A DNA stretch of 9,529 nt from Victivallaceae bacterium (lineage in GTDB: Bacteria; Verrucomicrobiota; Lentisphaeria; Victivallales; Victivallaceae). This document shows positions 6,729-9,529 of the stretch, one piece after another. Within the stretch, counting starts at the first letter, position 1; every line of letters starts with the position of its first letter. The position numbers and the translations under genes are program-made. Location: the NCBI GenBank assembly GCA_028698975.1, contig JAQVVK010000074.1, positions 1 to 9,529 of the forward strand, written 5' to 3'. The notes below the pieces were generated by a model. That model saw only the letters and a program-made list of their open reading frames with translations. It made no database searches and was not told the DNA's origin.

Positions 6729-7312
6729 ATGATTCTTGGTATCACCGGTCCGTTTGGATGCGGAAAGAGTTCCGTACTGGCTTTTTTTGCCGATCATAAC
6801 TGGCGCGTATTCGACGCCGACGCGATTTGCCGCGAGATGTATTGCCGCGACGACGGGTTGCGTAAAGAAGTCGCCGCCTGCTGGGGCGAAGATGTTTTTG
6901 CCGGCGGTTTTAATCCGAAGATATTGGCGGGGCGGGTGTTTGGCCGCCATGACGAATTGACCCGGCTGATGAAGATGATCTATCCGAGGTTGGAAAAAAA
7001 GCTCAATGCGGCGGCTGCCGGGTGTCGGCGTGACCGCGTGAACGGCGCTTTTGAACTTCCGCTGCTTTATGAAGGGCATTTTGAATCGTTTTTCGACGCG
7101 GTGTTGACGGTTTGGACTTCACCGGAAGTCCGCCGCCGGAGACTGATGGAAAAGCGCGGATTTTCCTCGGATGAAATAGCAAAACGAGAGGCCGAGCAAC
7201 TGGCGGCCGATTTGAAACTTGAACGGGCCGACTTTGGCGTGGTGAATTCCGGGCTGCCGGCCGAAACAACGCATCAACTTGAGATTTTTATCAACGAATT
7301 GGAGATGATATA

Positions 7313-7313
<1 letters not shown>
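6729..7313 (+). CDS. coaE: Dephospho-CoA kinase
   Basis: CoaE phosphorylates the 3'-hydroxyl of dephospho-CoA with ATP, the last step of coenzyme A synthesis. The 194-residue length suits the family (about 195-205). The P-loop is GPFGCGKSS (7-15), followed by FDADAI with D29 and D31 in the expected substrate region, the ELPLLYE motif (109-115) in the place of the family's D/E-PLLFE, and the late KREAEQL...ADFGVVNSG segment typical of CoaE. The usual HP pair ahead of the lid region appears as YP (IYPRLEKKL), a mild variation. ATG 6729 is preferred over the in-frame TTG 6717 because the protein then begins MILGITG, right at the P-loop strand; no good ribosome site supports either. The stop TAA shares one base with the rho start (TAATG), so coaE and rho are probably translationally coupled. 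Confidence 0.93.
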
Positions 7314-9337
<2,024 letters not shown>

Positions 9338-9368
9338 TTTTCCTCAGTCCGAAGAGAGGATATAAATC

Positions 9369-9529
9369 ATGATCGAGAAAAAGAAAAATCCGGCATCCGG
9401 CTATCTGCTCTTTTTCCTGCTGGTGCTGATTGTGGCGGCGACGGCGGTGTTGCTGTTTCCGGTCTACCGCGACAATCAGAAGAAGCGGGAGGAGCTGGCC
9501 GAGTTGAATCGCAAGCTCAACGAGATGCG
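9369..9529 (+). CDS. Small membrane protein with coiled coil, FtsB/DivIC-like (3' end outside window)
   Basis: Only the first 53 residues are in the window. A basic N-terminus (MIEKKKNP) is followed by a single hydrophobic span (about 12-32, YLLFFLLVLIVAATAVLLFPV) and then a charged heptad-like helix (about 34-53: RDNQKKREELAELNRKLNEM). This short cytoplasmic tail, one span, then coiled coil is the shape of septum-formation initiators (FtsB, DivIC), which join the division protein FtsL/FtsQ complex. The match is to architecture, not to a diagnostic motif, so another single-span coiled-coil protein is possible. AGGA at 9357-9360 lies 8 nt before ATG 9369, and rho ends 31 nt upstream, suggesting the same operon. 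Confidence 0.6.
   Translation, partial: MIEKKKNPASGYLLFFLLVLIVAATAVLLFPVYRDNQKKREELAELNRKLNEM

Overview
This is a roughly 57-60% GC (by eye) bacterial chromosomal window that is almost entirely coding. It holds two partial and seven complete protein genes. No tRNA, rRNA, CRISPR array, insertion sequence or phage gene was seen. The mix suggests a member of the PVC group, perhaps Lentisphaerota: a McsA/McsB arginine-kinase pair outside the usual Firmicutes ctsR-clpC setting, an NfeD-flotillin pair, and a Rho factor with a very long disordered N-terminal extension. That placement is an inference from gene content and style; no phylogenetic marker was tested.

Layout. (1) Plus strand, 1-2381: the last two thirds of chorismate synthase (aroC), then mcsA, then mcsB, closely spaced as an operon. 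McsA and McsB overlap by 14 nt and together should form the zinc-binding activator and kinase that mark proteins with phosphoarginine. (2) Minus strand, 2384-6410: four genes read right to left. nfeD and a flotillin gene form one pair, with a good promoter upstream of nfeD at 6445-6472. pssA (phosphatidylserine synthase) and a sugar-nucleotide epimerase/dehydratase form a second pair, separated from the first by a 169-bp gap containing a candidate promoter and two inverted repeats. mcsB and the epimerase gene converge with only 2 bp between their stop codons, and a perfect inverted repeat is centred on those 2 bp. (3) Plus strand, 6729 to the end: coaE (dephospho-CoA kinase), rho (start codon overlaps the coaE stop in TAATG), and the beginning of a small membrane/coiled-coil protein resembling FtsB/DivIC.

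Between the divergent nfeD and coaE genes lies an AT-rich gap of 318 bp holding the nfeD promoter and weaker candidate signals for coaE.

Most of the window is housekeeping: aromatic amino-acid synthesis, CoA, phospholipid head groups, membrane organisation and transcription termination. The strongest candidate for further study is the Rho protein. Its 418-residue C-terminal part is a complete canonical Rho, preceded by 256 residues of Pro/Ala-rich, charged and asparagine-rich low-complexity sequence with an AT-hook-like RGRP core. I did not find convincing evidence of a wholly new multi-gene system.
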